Shown piece after piece: positions 1 to 12,800 of a stretch of 64,000 bases of DNA. Under the pieces are notes generated by a model that saw nothing but the letters and a program-made list of their open reading frames with translations, was not told the origin of the DNA and did not search any database. Positions within the stretch are counted from its first letter, which is position 1, and each line of letters opens with the position of its first letter. The position numbers and the translations under genes were made by a program. Source of the DNA: Echria macrotheca (lineage: Eukaryota; Ascomycota; Sordariomycetes; Sordariales; Schizotheciaceae); the NCBI GenBank assembly GCA_030411725.1, contig MU839827.1, positions 4,471,027-4,535,026 of the forward strand. The letters are read 5' to 3'.

Positions 1-3000
1 CTGTTGGTCAGCGAGAAAGAAACATTTTGGAATTTTTGATACCACCAATTCGCGCCCATCGTCACCATCACCACCACGGCTTACCTACCCTCCCACGATG
101 CGGCGATGTAAAGGGGCGGGAAGCGATGCCTCGCATCGGCTCGCTGGCACCAACGTGTCATGCTGCCCCGGGAAAATATATGGGGTTGGGGCCAGACCAG
201 GCCGAAGAAAGTAAGGGTTTTATTTTCGTGTGTGCGTGTGTGTCCCAGTGGAGTTAGTATCGAGTGGGTAGGGTTATTCAGCGCGGTCGGGAAAAAAAAA
301 GGCTGCTAGGAAGTTAATAACCGCCTTCCCCATACCGACTACGCTCTCGAAAAGAAACGTCGCCGCACGGCCGCAATAAAGGCACCGAGATTGCATCCAG
401 ATGAGCCCTGGTCTTGAAGCCCGGTTGGATACCGATGCGGCCTGGAGAATGAAGCCCCGATTCTAGATGAAACGGCCCCGTCCCCATCGACCAAGCCCAC
501 AAGAAACAGCCAGTGGAAGGGGTAGGGGTGTGTCCTGAGCCGCGATCTGCAGAAGCTACCTTATTCCGCGAAGCGAGCGAACCCAAGGCGGCAGTCGGCC
601 ACGGCGCGACGAGAAGCCAAAAGGAAGAAGCATCAAGAGGTTCCAGCCAGTCCTGGGCTGCCGGCCGTCGGGACTGATGGCCTGTTGTTTATAGCCAGCC
701 CGCCTGTTTCGCTCTGCGATTCGGTATGCACTCCTACGGACGCAGCGAGCATGAAAGGGTGGGTAGGTTCGCTGAGCAGTTGGTCGTTCCCAGGTTGAAT
801 GCCGTTGTTGGTGACGAGGCTGGAAGGAAGCGCTTCCAGCGCGGGCTTCCATTCCCTCGGGGGCCGTTTTACAGGAGGAGGAAGCGCGGCAAAGGATGAC
901 TGCACACCGACGCGAACCTCGAGAAAAGAGACGTCGGGAGCGAGGATCCCAGAATCGCATTGCGCATCCCTTCAAGGAGAAACAAGCCGCAATGACGCCC
1001 CCAGGGATGATGCCACGCCCCGATCTGAAGGAGATCATTCAGGAAGATGCTGCCTGCATATCCGCCCGGCAATCCCCTTCATGCCTGAGATCCACGACAA
1101 ACCGTCTTCCCCAGGCTTCCAGAAAAAGCCTAAAAGTGCAATCCACAGTTTGCAAACACCAGGTTGCCGTCTCAGTCGATTCCGACACACATCATCCCGC
1201 GCACCTCGCTCGAGTCTCAGCGTGCTCGTCGCCCGCCTGCAGTGGTGATCGACCGGGAAACGCCTACTGAACATGTCATCTGGATGCCAGTGTGAAAGCC
1301 CGCTTCTCAGACTGCGGCGCTAGTTAATTCCGTTTGAAGGGTCGCCGCACGTGGCAGTCTCGCTGTTCAAAATTAGATGCGCGTAATGCCCAAAAAGAGC
1401 AAAGATGGAGCTAAACCAGATGCGGCCAGCCCGTCCTAGGTAGGAGCGGTCCGAAACCTGATTCCGGTGAGGAGAACACCACATTCCCGATTACGGAGAA
1501 CCCGGCCAACAATGAGCTTGTCCTCTGGCCGGAAGATTTTCATCAAAAGAAATCCCGATCACGATCCAGCTGCCATACGAACGAGTCTGGCACCAGTGCA
1601 TGGCGATCTTCCAATCAGCCCGGTGTCTTTGGCTTATGGATAGAGCCGTCAGCGAATTCTAAAACAAAGCCTCTTCGCTGGGTTCGGGTTGGGTTGATGG
1701 ACGCGACTCGCGGCGATCTCCAGTTTCAGGCCCTGTGGACACTGACCTGTCCGCATCCTCGATCGGCTCGGCTCGGTTCCAAGAAGCTATCAAGAAATAA
1801 CACAAAGACGAGACGGACCCGATTTCGCACCAAAGAAAACCGCTGCGACTAAATCTTAAAGTTCGATCGGCCCCCGCTTGGGCAGGCTGTAGATCCAGCG
1901 TAGCTTTATCCGTCGCAAGGCGCGCTCGATTTTCGCTAAGTCGTTATCACGGATCGGGATCGGGCACCGGGCGTTCGGGCTTTTTGGCGATCGCAACATT
2001 GGCTCGTGGTGGTTGGGCGGGCTGCTGCCAAGCGACTCTCCGTCATCAATTTAAATAGCCCGCATATTACCCATATGGAACGTGTCGTGGTGCCAGACAT
2101 ATTGGCTGGCATATATCATTCTCCGACCGAGAGAAATACCTTATTAACAGGCCCATTTGACGAACCGTCCCCCCTTGCACTGGGGATGCCCGCGCCATGG
2201 TGACGCATATCCCGCTGCTTATTCTCGCAGCCCGCGTGTTGTATTGCTGCACCTTCACCATCCGGATGGTGGAGATATATATCCGGTGAGATCCGCATCA
2301 CGTCGCGTTCCAGATCTGGGCAGTTGGGCGATGTGGAGCGGGGACGACAAGACGAGCGTCCGGGTATCCGTGTGGGCTGCACGGCGTCACGGGTGAGCGA
2401 GGAGAAGCGACGCCGTCCAGCAAAAACCCAACGTTGCCGGGGACCCAGCGGGGGGCGTGCATCACAAGATTCGCCCGAGGCTCGAGAAAGAGGCAGGCGC
2501 GGAACAGGGTGAAGAAAGCGGCGGGAGGCGTGGGAGGGCAGAGAGAGCTCAGAGAGAGGATGACCGTACGAGGGTGAGAGGCATCTGCATCCGGGCTGCA
2601 CCTCATTGCTCACGCATATGCAGGCCGTTGGTGAAATGCGGACCAGCGTGTCTCATTCGCCCAGGCTGAAAACTCGGTAAGTTGATGGCGTTCCACACGG
2701 CGAGGCTTGTGGGATCTGGCCTTCTTGGGCGTTTTGCACTGGGCTTCGGGGCTTGGGAGTCATCATTGCAAAGGGGGTGGGAGGACCGGGGGAGGGGTGG
2801 CGCCGGTGGAACCTTGGAAGGGGTGTGGGATGATTCCACTCTCAGGGGAGTGGGTCTCCTGTGGGTCCGGTCTCTGTGGAGATCCTTTTGTGGATGCAGC
2901 CGTGCAGGGAGTGCAGGACATGCAGGATGCGCAGCCGTGCGGCAAGGGATTGACAACTGGTGGCACTTTGTGCGGTGGGACGGGGGAGAAGCAACCCAGG

Positions 3001-5206
3001 ACGTTTTCTCGCGGCTACCTTGGCTGAGAGCTTAATAAATCCCGTCATTAGCTAAGCAAGCCGCTCCTCTCGGCAACAGGGAAGATCCGCGCCACGCATA
3101 CCACCGAACGCCAGCACAGTCGTTAGATCACGTGCGCCGGGCGTTCCCACCGATGCATCATCGATCGAAGATCTGAAAGAAGATGGCGGGAAGTCGAAGC
3201 GGGGGCAAAAGAGGGGAACGAAGAAGAAGACAAGAAGAAAACTAAGACCTGACAACGTTATGTAGCCAGTCGGGTCGGCGGGCGCCAGTGCGGTCATCGA
3301 GCCATGAGGTGTCCAGACGGGCCGGTTGTCGCCCAGAAACCCACCAGTGCGCAGGACTGATGCAGCTGGCTTGCTTTGTCGCCGCGGTGTTTGGGCCAAT
3401 TCCCCATCGTCACCAGCATGTGGCGCCCTGTGTCGGTGTCAGGGGCGTTGAGTGGCCGGCAGCCCAGCCAGTCGCAAAAGGCGGTAGATTGAGATCGCGC
3501 ATCCGGTCGAATGCTGATCGACCGCCCGGCAGCGAGCAGCAGCACAAGCAACACCGGCCAAGCGGGAGTTTCCACAACATCAGCGAGACAGGCACAAAGT
3601 TGTCCTTCTCTGCGTGGTTTGCATTGCCGAGGCCGGCACGTGATTCCTACCCCTCCACGACCCCTTTCCCCTCTCTGCCCCTCCATCAGAGCCCGCTTGT
3701 TTGGGAGTGCTTGTCGCTTGCGGCTTCCTCTCGGGAGACGCAATCTGGAGAAGCTACCCCAGAAGTCATCAAGAAGAAATGGCGTCGTCTCGCATGAAAC
3801 CATCCCAATTCTGAGACCACGGCGTCCGTCGAGGGGACCACCACTCCGACGATCCATCACCACCGACCCCTCTTTGCCATCCCCAGGTTTACCTATTTAT
3901 AAAACAGACAAGACGGTGCAGCCTGCCACACCCAGTTCGACCCACTGACCTCCTGTTTCCAACTTTCCAAACGAAGCCGTGGTTGCGAAATCTCCCGTCG
4001 CTCGACCTGTGCGCACTGCACTGGCCGGCGGGCCTGATCTGCAGGGATTTGCGGCGTCGCGCAGGCCAGATCGAATCGTGGAGGCTGTCCGGCGGCCTGG
4101 GATGGCGTCTGTGTACAGACCACGGAGTAGACGCGACGCCAAAACAAAATCGTCTTCGAGGTGAAGTGGAACCAAGTGATTTTATTCCCGGAAACCTGAC
4201 ACTGCCACCGTGGCACTGAAGGTCGCCGCGAACGTTGTGCGCCGCGCTGCGTGCTTGCCTGCGTGATGAACAACCGGATGGCATCGAATCACTGAGTCCG
4301 CCGCCAGGCTGCGGTGCCCCGGGAGATGCGGTTTCCCGGCCAGATGGTTATCTGTGACGCTGCTGTCTTCTGGTCTCCATCGTCCCCCCTCCGATTCCTG
4401 TTCCACGAGATGTGACCTCAAGCCGTGGAACTTTCGACCGTTTCGCTGACACAGCTTGCCTTTCCCGTCCAGGAAAAAGTGTCTTCTGCTTTTGGCCTTC
4501 GCCGTGTGTGGCCTGCCAGCGCTGCCCGAGTTCCACGACCTCCCGCCTCCCGCCCCCTCGTCTCCCGCCGTCTCCGCATCTGTTTTCCCTCGGCCGCCGG
4601 GTCCGGTTCGGAGCTGAACAGTTCCACTCGGCCATAAAGTTCCGCTCTCCGTCACCAGACCCTGTCAGCCCGCCATCCTAGACACGTGTAACACCCGCTT
4701 TGGATGACACAAATTTCGTAGTGGGCAACAGCAACGGGAACGGCTAGAATGGACTCTGGCCCTCGCAGGAACTAGCAGGGTGCCATGGGTTGTGCGGTGC
4801 CTTCTTCCGGCCGTCATTGGCTCCCGGGTCTTTGATTGCCGATCCAGCCAACCAACCTCCAGGGCCGAAGGATCTGATAATGTTTGGCCGCCAGACGAAT
4901 CACGACGTTGGCCTCTGAAACAGCCTCCCCAACCCAAGACGTCAGACCCCATGCCGCGGGCCACCCGGAAGGCACTTCCAGCCAGCCCTAGGCCAGCCTC
5001 GACGGAGAAATTTCTCAGCCTCTAAACGCCCGGCCAACCTGTGCTCACTGCTCGAGTACAGCCTGCCCATGTCTGATGCCGCACTTACAGGTTTGCTGCC
5101 AGTATGACGCCGCGGAAGAAGTGCTGAGACCAGTGGCACGCCGTCGCCGTCAGACGCAACTATGCTTGCGTACGTCTCTAGTTAATCACCGACATGTCGT
5201 CACGAG

Positions 5207-5324
5207 TGACGTCGGAGGAAGCACGTTTGGCCGCTTTGCAGTTTTAGCTTGATGGCATAAGGTAGATTAGCTCCGTTCGCCTTACAGTCTCGGACTCCGA
5301 GCCTTGCGAGGGTATATAAATAAA
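5207..5324 (+). promoter_or_regulatory. Putative core promoter: CRE-like site plus TATA box
   Basis: A palindromic TGACGTC element (5207-5213), the type bound by fungal bZIP factors of the ATF/CREB class, is followed about 100 nt later by TATATAAATAAA (5313-5324). The sequence after the TATA box is CT- and CAA-rich, as in fungal 5' leaders. No long reading frame follows, so the transcript, if there is one, would be non-coding or encode a small peptide. The element matches are seen directly; promoter activity is inferred. Confidence 0.35.
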
Positions 5325-5672
5325 GTCGACTCTTGTCTCGTTGGTAAATCTTGCTATTTCTGTGTGCCGTTGCCGCCTCAAGTCATCTCAACCCCAAGCA
5401 AGGATATCACAAGCCGTAGACCAAGTCCCGCGACAGATCTAGGAAATGACTCTAGGCTGGTTAGCTTGGACTGAATAGGTCATCGTTCAGTCCATCGATG
5501 GGAATACTATGATGCTATATAGACCAGCCCACCCCTCCCGTTCTTGAACCTTTGACGCCCCGATGATCCTTCCTCCCAACCCAATAATTTCCCTCTCCCA
5601 CCTTTAAGAAATCACATTCCATTCTTGATAAAACTCATCGGAAACGATATTGTTGTATCCGTATTTACCATC

Positions 5673-5901
5673 ATGTTATTCCGTATGTTAAACCAACAAA
5701 CCACCCACCCCCTTCCTCAATCCTGACGCCTTGAGGACCCCTTACTCCTTCATAACAGTTCCAACTCTTAACCCTCAACCTTTAACTTTCAACTTTCAAC
5801 ATCCAAGAAAGACGTTCCATTCTCGATTCTCAACGAGGAGGATCCATCGTACCAATGTATTTGTTACCTTACCCCAGACCAACATCGCATCACGCTTGTA
5901 A
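5673..5901 (+). CDS. Speculative small spliced ORF
   Basis: An ATG at 5673 is followed after three further codon bases by a perfect GTATGT donor (5683). A CTGAC branch-like motif (about 5722-5726) and a CAG acceptor ending at 5758 lie downstream. Splicing would join the start to a frame ending at TAA 5899-5901 and give roughly 50 residues, rich in Thr, Pro, Asn and Arg. The protein has no recognisable domain, and its composition mirrors the pyrimidine-rich DNA. It is listed only because TATA box, leader, ATG and intron signals occur in the right order. It could easily be chance. Confidence 0.12.
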
Positions 5902-7059
5902 ACTCGTGAACCTCTCTCTACGGTCAGGTACTCGAGGATCCCAACCTCAATCCCATTACCGTGTTGAACCTCTCTCGTCTTCTAGACCTACCTTAATTTG
6001 CCTTCGACATTCTTACCCTCTCGACGCACGGTTGGCGTCGGAAAACAGGTTTTTCTTTTCTTTTCGGATAAAAAGTAAAGATTCCTAGCTTTAATATCCC
6101 AAAGGAAGAACAAAACATAAGTCAATAAATAAATCAAGTATTATAAAACCATCGCTCGGATTTATCCATCATGTTTTTTTCTAAACTACCTAAACACCTG
6201 GCCCCGTTGAATACCCGTAACCATTTCGCTATCGCTGACTCCGTATTCTCAAATTTAACAAACCCTCCCTCTTGCCAATGTCCACCCCCCAAAACTCCCT
6301 GCCATGTGTCATCCTCAACCCCGTCCACCACCATTTGCATTCGCCGCAACAACCCAGCAAAACTCATGATCGTCGTAAACTACAGTTGCAACCATGCCCA
6401 AAACAGCAATACACCTGGCTTGGGTATACGCTAGCTACCAAGATGTCGATATACCAACATAGAAAAACACACGCGCATGCTATTAAGTTGCCCCCATCCC
6501 ATATGCTAGCGGGATCGCTATCGGCACTGTTGGTGGGGATATGTGATGGACGCGACCCTCGCGGGCAACGGAGAGTTGGAGCGAATCCAGGATGCGGCAC
6601 CCGCGAACCTCGCCTCTAGTTTCATGGCCGGGGCGCCAAACTAGTGACGCGAGATGGCGCGAAGCTGGTTGATGAAATTCGGCTCCAGGTTAGACGCCGT
6701 GGTCAGAATTTGGCTCTGCCTGCAATTGGTCGAGATGTGGCCTGAGGTTGTCCCTTTGCCTGCAGACTTGGGTTTCGAAAAACTTGTTGAGAGCCCTGTC
6801 ATTGTAATAGCGTGCACGACTCGAGCATGTCCAACCGATCCGGCGAGGTATGCTTATGAGATGCGGAACTGTCGGAGGCCTCGGCGATCTTGTCGAGATA
6901 TTGCGGGTTATACGCCTTTATCAAGGCGCAACAGAGGTGTGTTTAGTGACTGCCCACTGACCCACAAGGTTGGTGAGCCAAAGCAGGGAGGGTTAAACCG
7001 TACACGGTCAAACACCACGAACAAGAGCGTCCAGCTGATCCATAAAGGTATCTTTCATC

Positions 7060-7584
7060 TCATGCAGAATCTTCGGAATCCTCAGCAACATCCTTGAGAA
7101 ACTGTAGATTCCGTGCTTTTTGTGCTCTGCGAGGGAGACGCGATATGCGACGTTTTGCTAAGCCCCGACGATGGCCAGCGGAATCCGAATCCGACTCTGA
7201 ATCGGCGTCCGGCTGGTAGACGGAGCTATGATCACTAGATGTCGAGCTGTCATACTCCTCGGCGTTGTTGTCGAGACCTTGCCGATTTTCTGCCTTCGTT
7301 TCGACTTGAGAGGGGCCCGGTGTGTTTTCCCCTACTATCCCCCTAGGCAGGTCAGGTGAAGCAATCGGGGATTTGTCGTGAAATGGCAGTGCACAAGAGA
7401 GTAGCGATTGCGAGGGCATTGGTTGTTGTGACAGTGTGCGCCGTCGTTTCGATGCAGGCGAGCCAGCGTTGCTTCCGCTGGAGCTAGATTGACTCGAGGG
7501 AGCGGTAACCTCGATTTTGGGAACCGGCCCCTGCTTGCCTTTATTCGGAGAGACGTCATCTAAACCACTCTTGTCTTCCCGTCT
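7060..7584 (-). CDS. Possible in-frame C-terminal extension exon of the SIF2-like gene
   Basis: Directly behind the TAG stop (7585-7587) of the neighbouring SIF2-like gene, the same frame stays open for another 174 codons to a TGA at 7060-7062. Its composition is that of a disordered nuclear tail: Ser-rich and Lys-rich stretches, a basic SKRRR cluster, a long Asp/Glu/Ser acidic block, then a second basic block before the end. The TAG itself can serve as a splice acceptor (TTTTCGCTAG). Using it instead of the upstream CAG would fuse this stretch in frame to the WD40 domain and give a protein of about 768 residues. Alternatives are a chance open frame in 3' UTR, or use only as a minor isoform. 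Confidence 0.45.
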   Translation of the reverse strand, partial: RREDKSGLDDVSPNKGKQGPVPKIEVTAPSSQSSSSGSNAGSPASKRRRTLSQQPMPSQSLLSCALPFHDKSPIASPDLPRGIVGENTPGPSQVETKAENRQGLDNNAEEYDSSTSSDHSSVYQPDADSESDSDSAGHRRGLAKRRISRLPRRAQKARNLQFLKDVAEDSEDSA

Positions 7585-9834
7585 CTAGCGAAAATTGATG
7601 ACAGCGAGCTGTTCGAGTGTTAGTCCATGCAAGTATGACAGAGTGTCATCGGAGCACTTACTCTGCTGATTGCACTGTAAACAAGTCGCTTGCCCTCGGA
7701 ATCCCACCCGAGACACACAAAAGGCTCACTCTCGGCAAACGGGCCTCCCTTGGGGCTCTGCCATCCGGGATGTGGAGCACTGGACCAGCTTGCCTTGGGG
7801 AATGAGTACTCGCCCATCTTCCACACCAGAATTTGGTTCCGCGTAGCACCGGCAATAAAGGCGCCATCGGGGGAGATCGCAAGGCCGGTGACAGGTAGCG
7901 GCATGCTCATGTAGTATTTGGATTTTATCCCGGTGTTCTGAACGTTCCAGATGATGATGGCGCAATCTTCACCTGATGTAGCCAGGAGCCTCTGTTCCTC
8001 GCCGGCTTCCGCCTTGGATGGTTGCCATTTCATCGCATTGATAACCCCGAGGTGGGCTTGTAACGAATGGTGTTGGCCAGACTCACACCACACCTAAAGA
8101 TCTACGTTAGCATGCGCTTCGTCAGGGCGGCTGGGCGCAGCTTACCTCGATAATTCCCTTGTCACTTCCCGTGGCGAGAAACTTGGACTGCGGGTCGAAT
8201 TGCAGCAGCGTCAGACAGGAACCCTGATCGACCGGGAAGCGGTTCCGTTCAACGATCTCATTGCCGCCACATTCGAAGCGAAGTAGAGTCTCGCCGCCAC
8301 CGATGACAAAGTCTCGCTCTCCAACCCAGACCCCGTCGAGAGGGGCGGTCTGCATGTCATGAGCGAGGAAGTACGAAGCCGACTCGGCAGCGGCCGAGGA
8401 GAAGACGGTTATGAGGGCATTTTCCTTCTCGGGGGTGATGCAGAGCAAAAGGTCATTGTTGGGGCTCCAACGAAGCTTCAAGACGGGGGCCTCGAGGCCT
8501 TCGAAGCGGTGAAGCGTGGTCCCGTCTGCGGCGAGGATAGCCACCCGAGCCTGCAGCTTTCCCAGGTCGAGTCCCAAGGCAAGGACATCTCCCTGGGGGC
8601 TCCAGGCCATGGCCGTCACCGCGGCTTTCTGGTGCACGTCGTCGTCGAGCAGCTGCACGAAGGGGAGGGGACTGCCGTCCACGTGACCAGCCTCGTCCTG
8701 ATCGGGCTCAGCCCCACGGGAGACGTTCCAAAGGCGGGCTAGTGCATCGGTCCCGCCAACCGCCAAGCACGACGGGTCTCTGGGGTTCCACTCGCATTGC
8801 AGCACCAGAGGGCTTTCGTTGCCGAGCAGAGCTGGCGACGCTTCCGTCCCGTCGACGGCCCCCGTGGTGCCTGTGTGCAGGAAAATCGTCTCGTGCGTCA
8901 GATCCCGGGCTTTCTCGATTTGCGTTCCCCGTGAGGGCCCCTCGGTGCGCGGCCGCGGCGATGCCGCGTGTTCTCCCTCGAGCGGCGACGGATACGCGTG
9001 GTTGTTGTCCGCATGGTCCGTCTCCATGGGATCCCCGCCGACCTCGAAGCCGCTGCTCAACCTCTGCCGCTTGCTATTCCCGTTAGGAAGCTCGTGCTGT
9101 GTCCGTTTTCGCCTGTTCTCCGGCGCCTCAGCCGGATTTTCAGGCGCCGTCATGGCGTCCTCATCATCCTCATCGTCGTCATCCTCGTCCTGGTCGGCAA
9201 ACCTTCGCTCCTCGTCGACCAGCGGCCCGAAAACACCCCACGGCTCCCGCTCCGCCGCTGCAGATGTCTGCAAGACCAGTCAGCACCCCGGCAGTGCAGC
9301 TCCGGGCCTGAAGCCAACACACCCGCTGCTCAATTCCCCGGCCTGGCGCCGAGGAAAAGTGAGCGCGGCAAATAAAAATGATCAACGTACCTGGCGAGAC
9401 TCTGCGAGCTGGCGTTCAGTCTCCTCATAGAGCAGACCCTTATTCACGAGCGTGACCAGTGCATAGTCGCGAACGTGGGGCGCGAAGGCAAATTGCCGAT
9501 GGGGGGCCTTGATCCGCCATTCTTTTTGGAGTTTTGCGGCTGTCTCCCGATAATCTGAAAATGACAAGTGCGGAGCGCCGCCGTCAGTCTCACAAGAACA
9601 CAGCCGAGGAGCGGCGTCACAACAAGCGCCCGCAAAACCACATCACTCGGAGCAACTTACTGCACTCTATCAGATATCTGTGTGCACATGAGACAGAAAG
9701 TGTCAGCAATCCGACCACTGTACCTCGGGGTCCTCTGGCCGCGGTCCTGTTGGGGAGTGCAGGCAGTCCAAGGGAAAAACAACGTACTTCCACACGAGAT
9801 AGTTGGCGCGGTCCGTGTCGAGCAGTTCCTTCAT
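7585..9834 (-). CDS. SIF2: LisH-WD40 protein, SIF2/TBL1 family
   Basis: Likely subunit of a Set3/SMRT-type histone deacetylase complex in the nucleus, where SIF2 (yeast) and TBL1 (animals) act as scaffolds. Six exons fit: 9834-9788, 9677-9661, 9554-9391, 9267-8146, 8093-7662 and 7608-7585, giving about 601 residues. The N-terminus carries a LisH motif (NYLVWKYLIECNYRETAAKL) formed only when the 17-nt second exon is included. A conserved helical segment follows, then an acidic Asp/Glu run with a KRKR-type basic patch, then WD40 repeats (for example ending RLWNVSRG and IIWNV) to the C-terminus. The ATG at 9834 is the first in frame before the LisH motif. The last intron has two acceptors: the proximal one ends the protein with LAVINFR, the distal one adds a long tail. 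Family assignment rests on domain order and LisH similarity. Confidence 0.85.
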
Positions 9835-12800
9835 GGTGGGCGCGCGGGTGCCGACAATGCGGCAAGTCGACGGTATTCCGAGACCTAATGATGCGGCGGA
9901 GGGCAGGGCGCGCGTCGCAGGAGGCCGCGGGCTCGTGATGGGCGATTTTGGTTGAGATGAGGAACGGGAGAATCTCAAAATTGCAGGTCGGGATTTGGGA
10001 AGTCGCAGTGTCGAGCGCGGATTTGCGGGTGGTGTGCCCCTGCTGCGGCGCTGTGTTTAGGCGAGCGACTAAAACGCAGGCCGAACGCTAGCCCAAGTCT
10101 CTCTGGCAGGGCCGCCAGCCAGCGGGCGGCACCCAACAAGAGCTGGCCGGTCCGCGCCAGACAAACCATCAAAAAGGCTGCCACCCACACACCCCCCGGC
10201 TTGGGCCCCGCAGCGCGGTCGCGATTGCTCGAGCTACGTACCCCGGTACGAAGCCCACCCGCTCGCCCACACGTTTTTAGACCAGGCCAGCTCCCAATCT
10301 GCAAGTACCTTTTTTGCCTCAATCATGGTTCCTTTTTGGACAGCCGAGCGGCGGGTTCCTTTTTCTCACCACGCAAACCGCCCGGGTAGTGTAGATAGAG
10401 TACGGACTACAAATGGCCGCAGGGCGTCGCAGAAATGCCCATCAAAGACCGCTGCACCCGTGCCGTGGGATTGGGGTCTGGTACCTCGCGGCCTCGTTTG
10501 TGCGGTGAGGAGGCGAGGTACCCGCGCGACAGAAGCGTCTCTCCTCTCTGCTTGAGATCTGGCTGGAGTGTGCCCAACGAGCGATTCGGGAAACAGGGTT
10601 CCCTCGCCTTGGTGGACCAAGAAGTGTGACCACGATCCGTCTTCGGATCCAAGCCACCTCGCCGACCAAGGTACCGCAGTCCACGACACCTCACATTCGG
10701 CAGTACCTAGTTACCTACCTTCGAGTTTTCTGCCCATGTTGTGTGTCCACACCTTTGCAGGCTCTTCTTGGCCGCGTCGACCGACGTGTGCATTTGAGCC
10801 TACGACATTTCTTTGGCACCAAGCCAACAAGGCTTGCAGTGCACCTGACGGCAGCCCAGTCGAGACGTTTGACCCCCGCATTTCGAGGTCCCACGCACGA
10901 CGGCATGGACGGGTACGCCTCGCAGCCCTGGCCTCGATCCCAAATCACGGGCGCTTTTGCCGTGGGAAACAAGGTAAGGTGATGGGGGCTTCCTGCAGAG
11001 TTCGATGCATCCGTTGAGAGTGGTCCAGCGAGCAAAGGTGACTTGAGAGAGAGGAGAGAGAGGAGAGGGCTGCTGAACGGGGACGTTGCCGAATCCTGTC
11101 CGCGCGGTTGAACCCAGGGACCCAGCCCAAGCCGGGGCCTCTTTGACACATCCCGTCATCATCCCATGGCCCCCTCTCCGCTCACCGCGCACACAAACCC
11201 TTCCTAGGTTTATTTTGCACTCTATCCAGGCAGCGGTGACGACGGGTTCTTCCTCCAGAAAACTTCATCCCAACCTAGAGGACAGATGAGAGAGACATTT
11301 AATGGTGATGCTTGTTGCAACATGGCTGCCGACCCCACAAAAAGCAAAGACGGAGGGAGGGGAGGTTGGCCGGCAGGATCGAAAGGGGGCTCGAGGCTTG
11401 GGGCGGTACGTACCACGTTCTTGATTTCGGGGGGAACAAAAACGTGTGTGATCTGCTCTGGCGTTTCTGGACGCGGTCTTTCCCTCCAGATCATTGCTTC
11501 TCTTCAATGCTGGGCCAATCACAGGCCGCGCGGGCGAGTCTTTTCCCAATGCAGGGTGCCATGGCACCGGGGTCTTCGATCTCTCGCAGCAGGGCTGGTG
11601 ATTGGGTGCTGGCGGATTTGACGTGCCTCGGACGATTTGTTTCAGGGGTATCAGTACAAGCCCCCCCGCTCTCCGCAACATCTGACGCAGGTAGCTGTAC
11701 GTTGGCCGGACCATTCCAGAGCAGCGCGCAACGAGAGAGGCATGGGCGGCGAACAGAGCACGAAAACGGCAGCCGGTAAATGTGGACTCACAGGGTGGTA
11801 TTGGTGCTGGATGTCGACCGCAACAGCCCGGGCTGGAGGAGTGGTTTGTCGTTGTGCGAACCCTGCCGAGAGAGCTGACAATTTGCAGATTGCTGCATCA
11901 CACAGTTCGAGGAACCGTTATTGGGCCAGGGGCCGGCCATCGTGAAGCAACATCTATGCCGTGCGTCGTGTCGCCTGGCCGATGTTCCGCGGCCTGAAGC
12001 ACGCCAGCACCACGAACCCAGCGATCGAAAACAGACCTGATTCCCATGGCAGTCTCTTTTTACATTGGGATCCGCCTAGAAGAAAAAAACTCGAGTCTGA
12101 GGTGTTTTGTACGCTACGTGATGGCGGAGGCACGGCGGCATTTCCATCGCGCACGATGCCGGGTGGGGTCGAAGCGGAGCACCAGCTCTGTGCGACCAGG
12201 ACCCGAATCATGGCTCGTGGAATGAAGCAGACGGATTCTTGGTAATTATGAACGGGGAGGCGGCGGTTGTAGTCCCGGTTTCGAAACGGGAATTCTGTGG
12301 TTTGGGTGCTAGCCATGAGGTGCCGCTTTCGAGGTCCTTCATTTCTCCGCTTGGTGTCTTTGTGGTGGAGGCCCGCCCGATTTCTGGAAGGAGGATGGAA
12401 CAACAGACAGCCGGTCAGGCACCGGCAGGGCCCCGGCCGCGCTCTCGCTCGCCGCAGTGAAGCCAAATGCAAGCCGATGTCGAGACGAATACATCTAGAG
12501 GCTCGATTTGCAAAATTTTACAGACTCCAGCTTCATGCCGTGGGTATTTCTTCAACGCTGCTTGCAGACTGCAATCTTCAACCTTGAAAAGTGGAACACC
12601 GAGACCCACCATCCACATCGGCTCACCGCACCACTCTGGTGACCCCGTTCCTCGGATCGATTCTGGCTTCCCAAGGCGCTCTTGGCCTTGCTACCCACGC
12701 TCGCCAGCCTCGTCAGTCTATCAAGACATGGCAACACGGGATTTCTCGCAGCATCTCCTGAATACATACACTATGCCAGATAAATTCGAGGCCGGGCAGA

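Larger units (their letters stand above)
1..7059. other. Long stretch without a supportable gene
   Basis: All open frames here are short, overlap in several frames on both strands, and have the Arg/Pro/Ser/Gly-rich composition of chance frames in GC-rich DNA. From about 5300 to 6600 the sequence becomes more AT-rich and pyrimidine-rich, with runs of CCCAAC, CTCAAC and CTTTCAAC. A strong TATA-like site lies at 5313-5324, with a possible tiny spliced frame downstream (listed separately). No tRNA, transposase, reverse transcriptase, terminal repeat or satellite was recognised. The stretch may be the long regulatory region of a gene off the left edge, or hold non-coding transcripts. I cannot decide between these from sequence alone. 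Confidence 0.6.

Noticed and set aside
9834..9978. 48-residue N-terminal extension of SIF2
   Set aside because: The upstream in-frame start is TTG, and the LisH motif begins right after ATG 9834.
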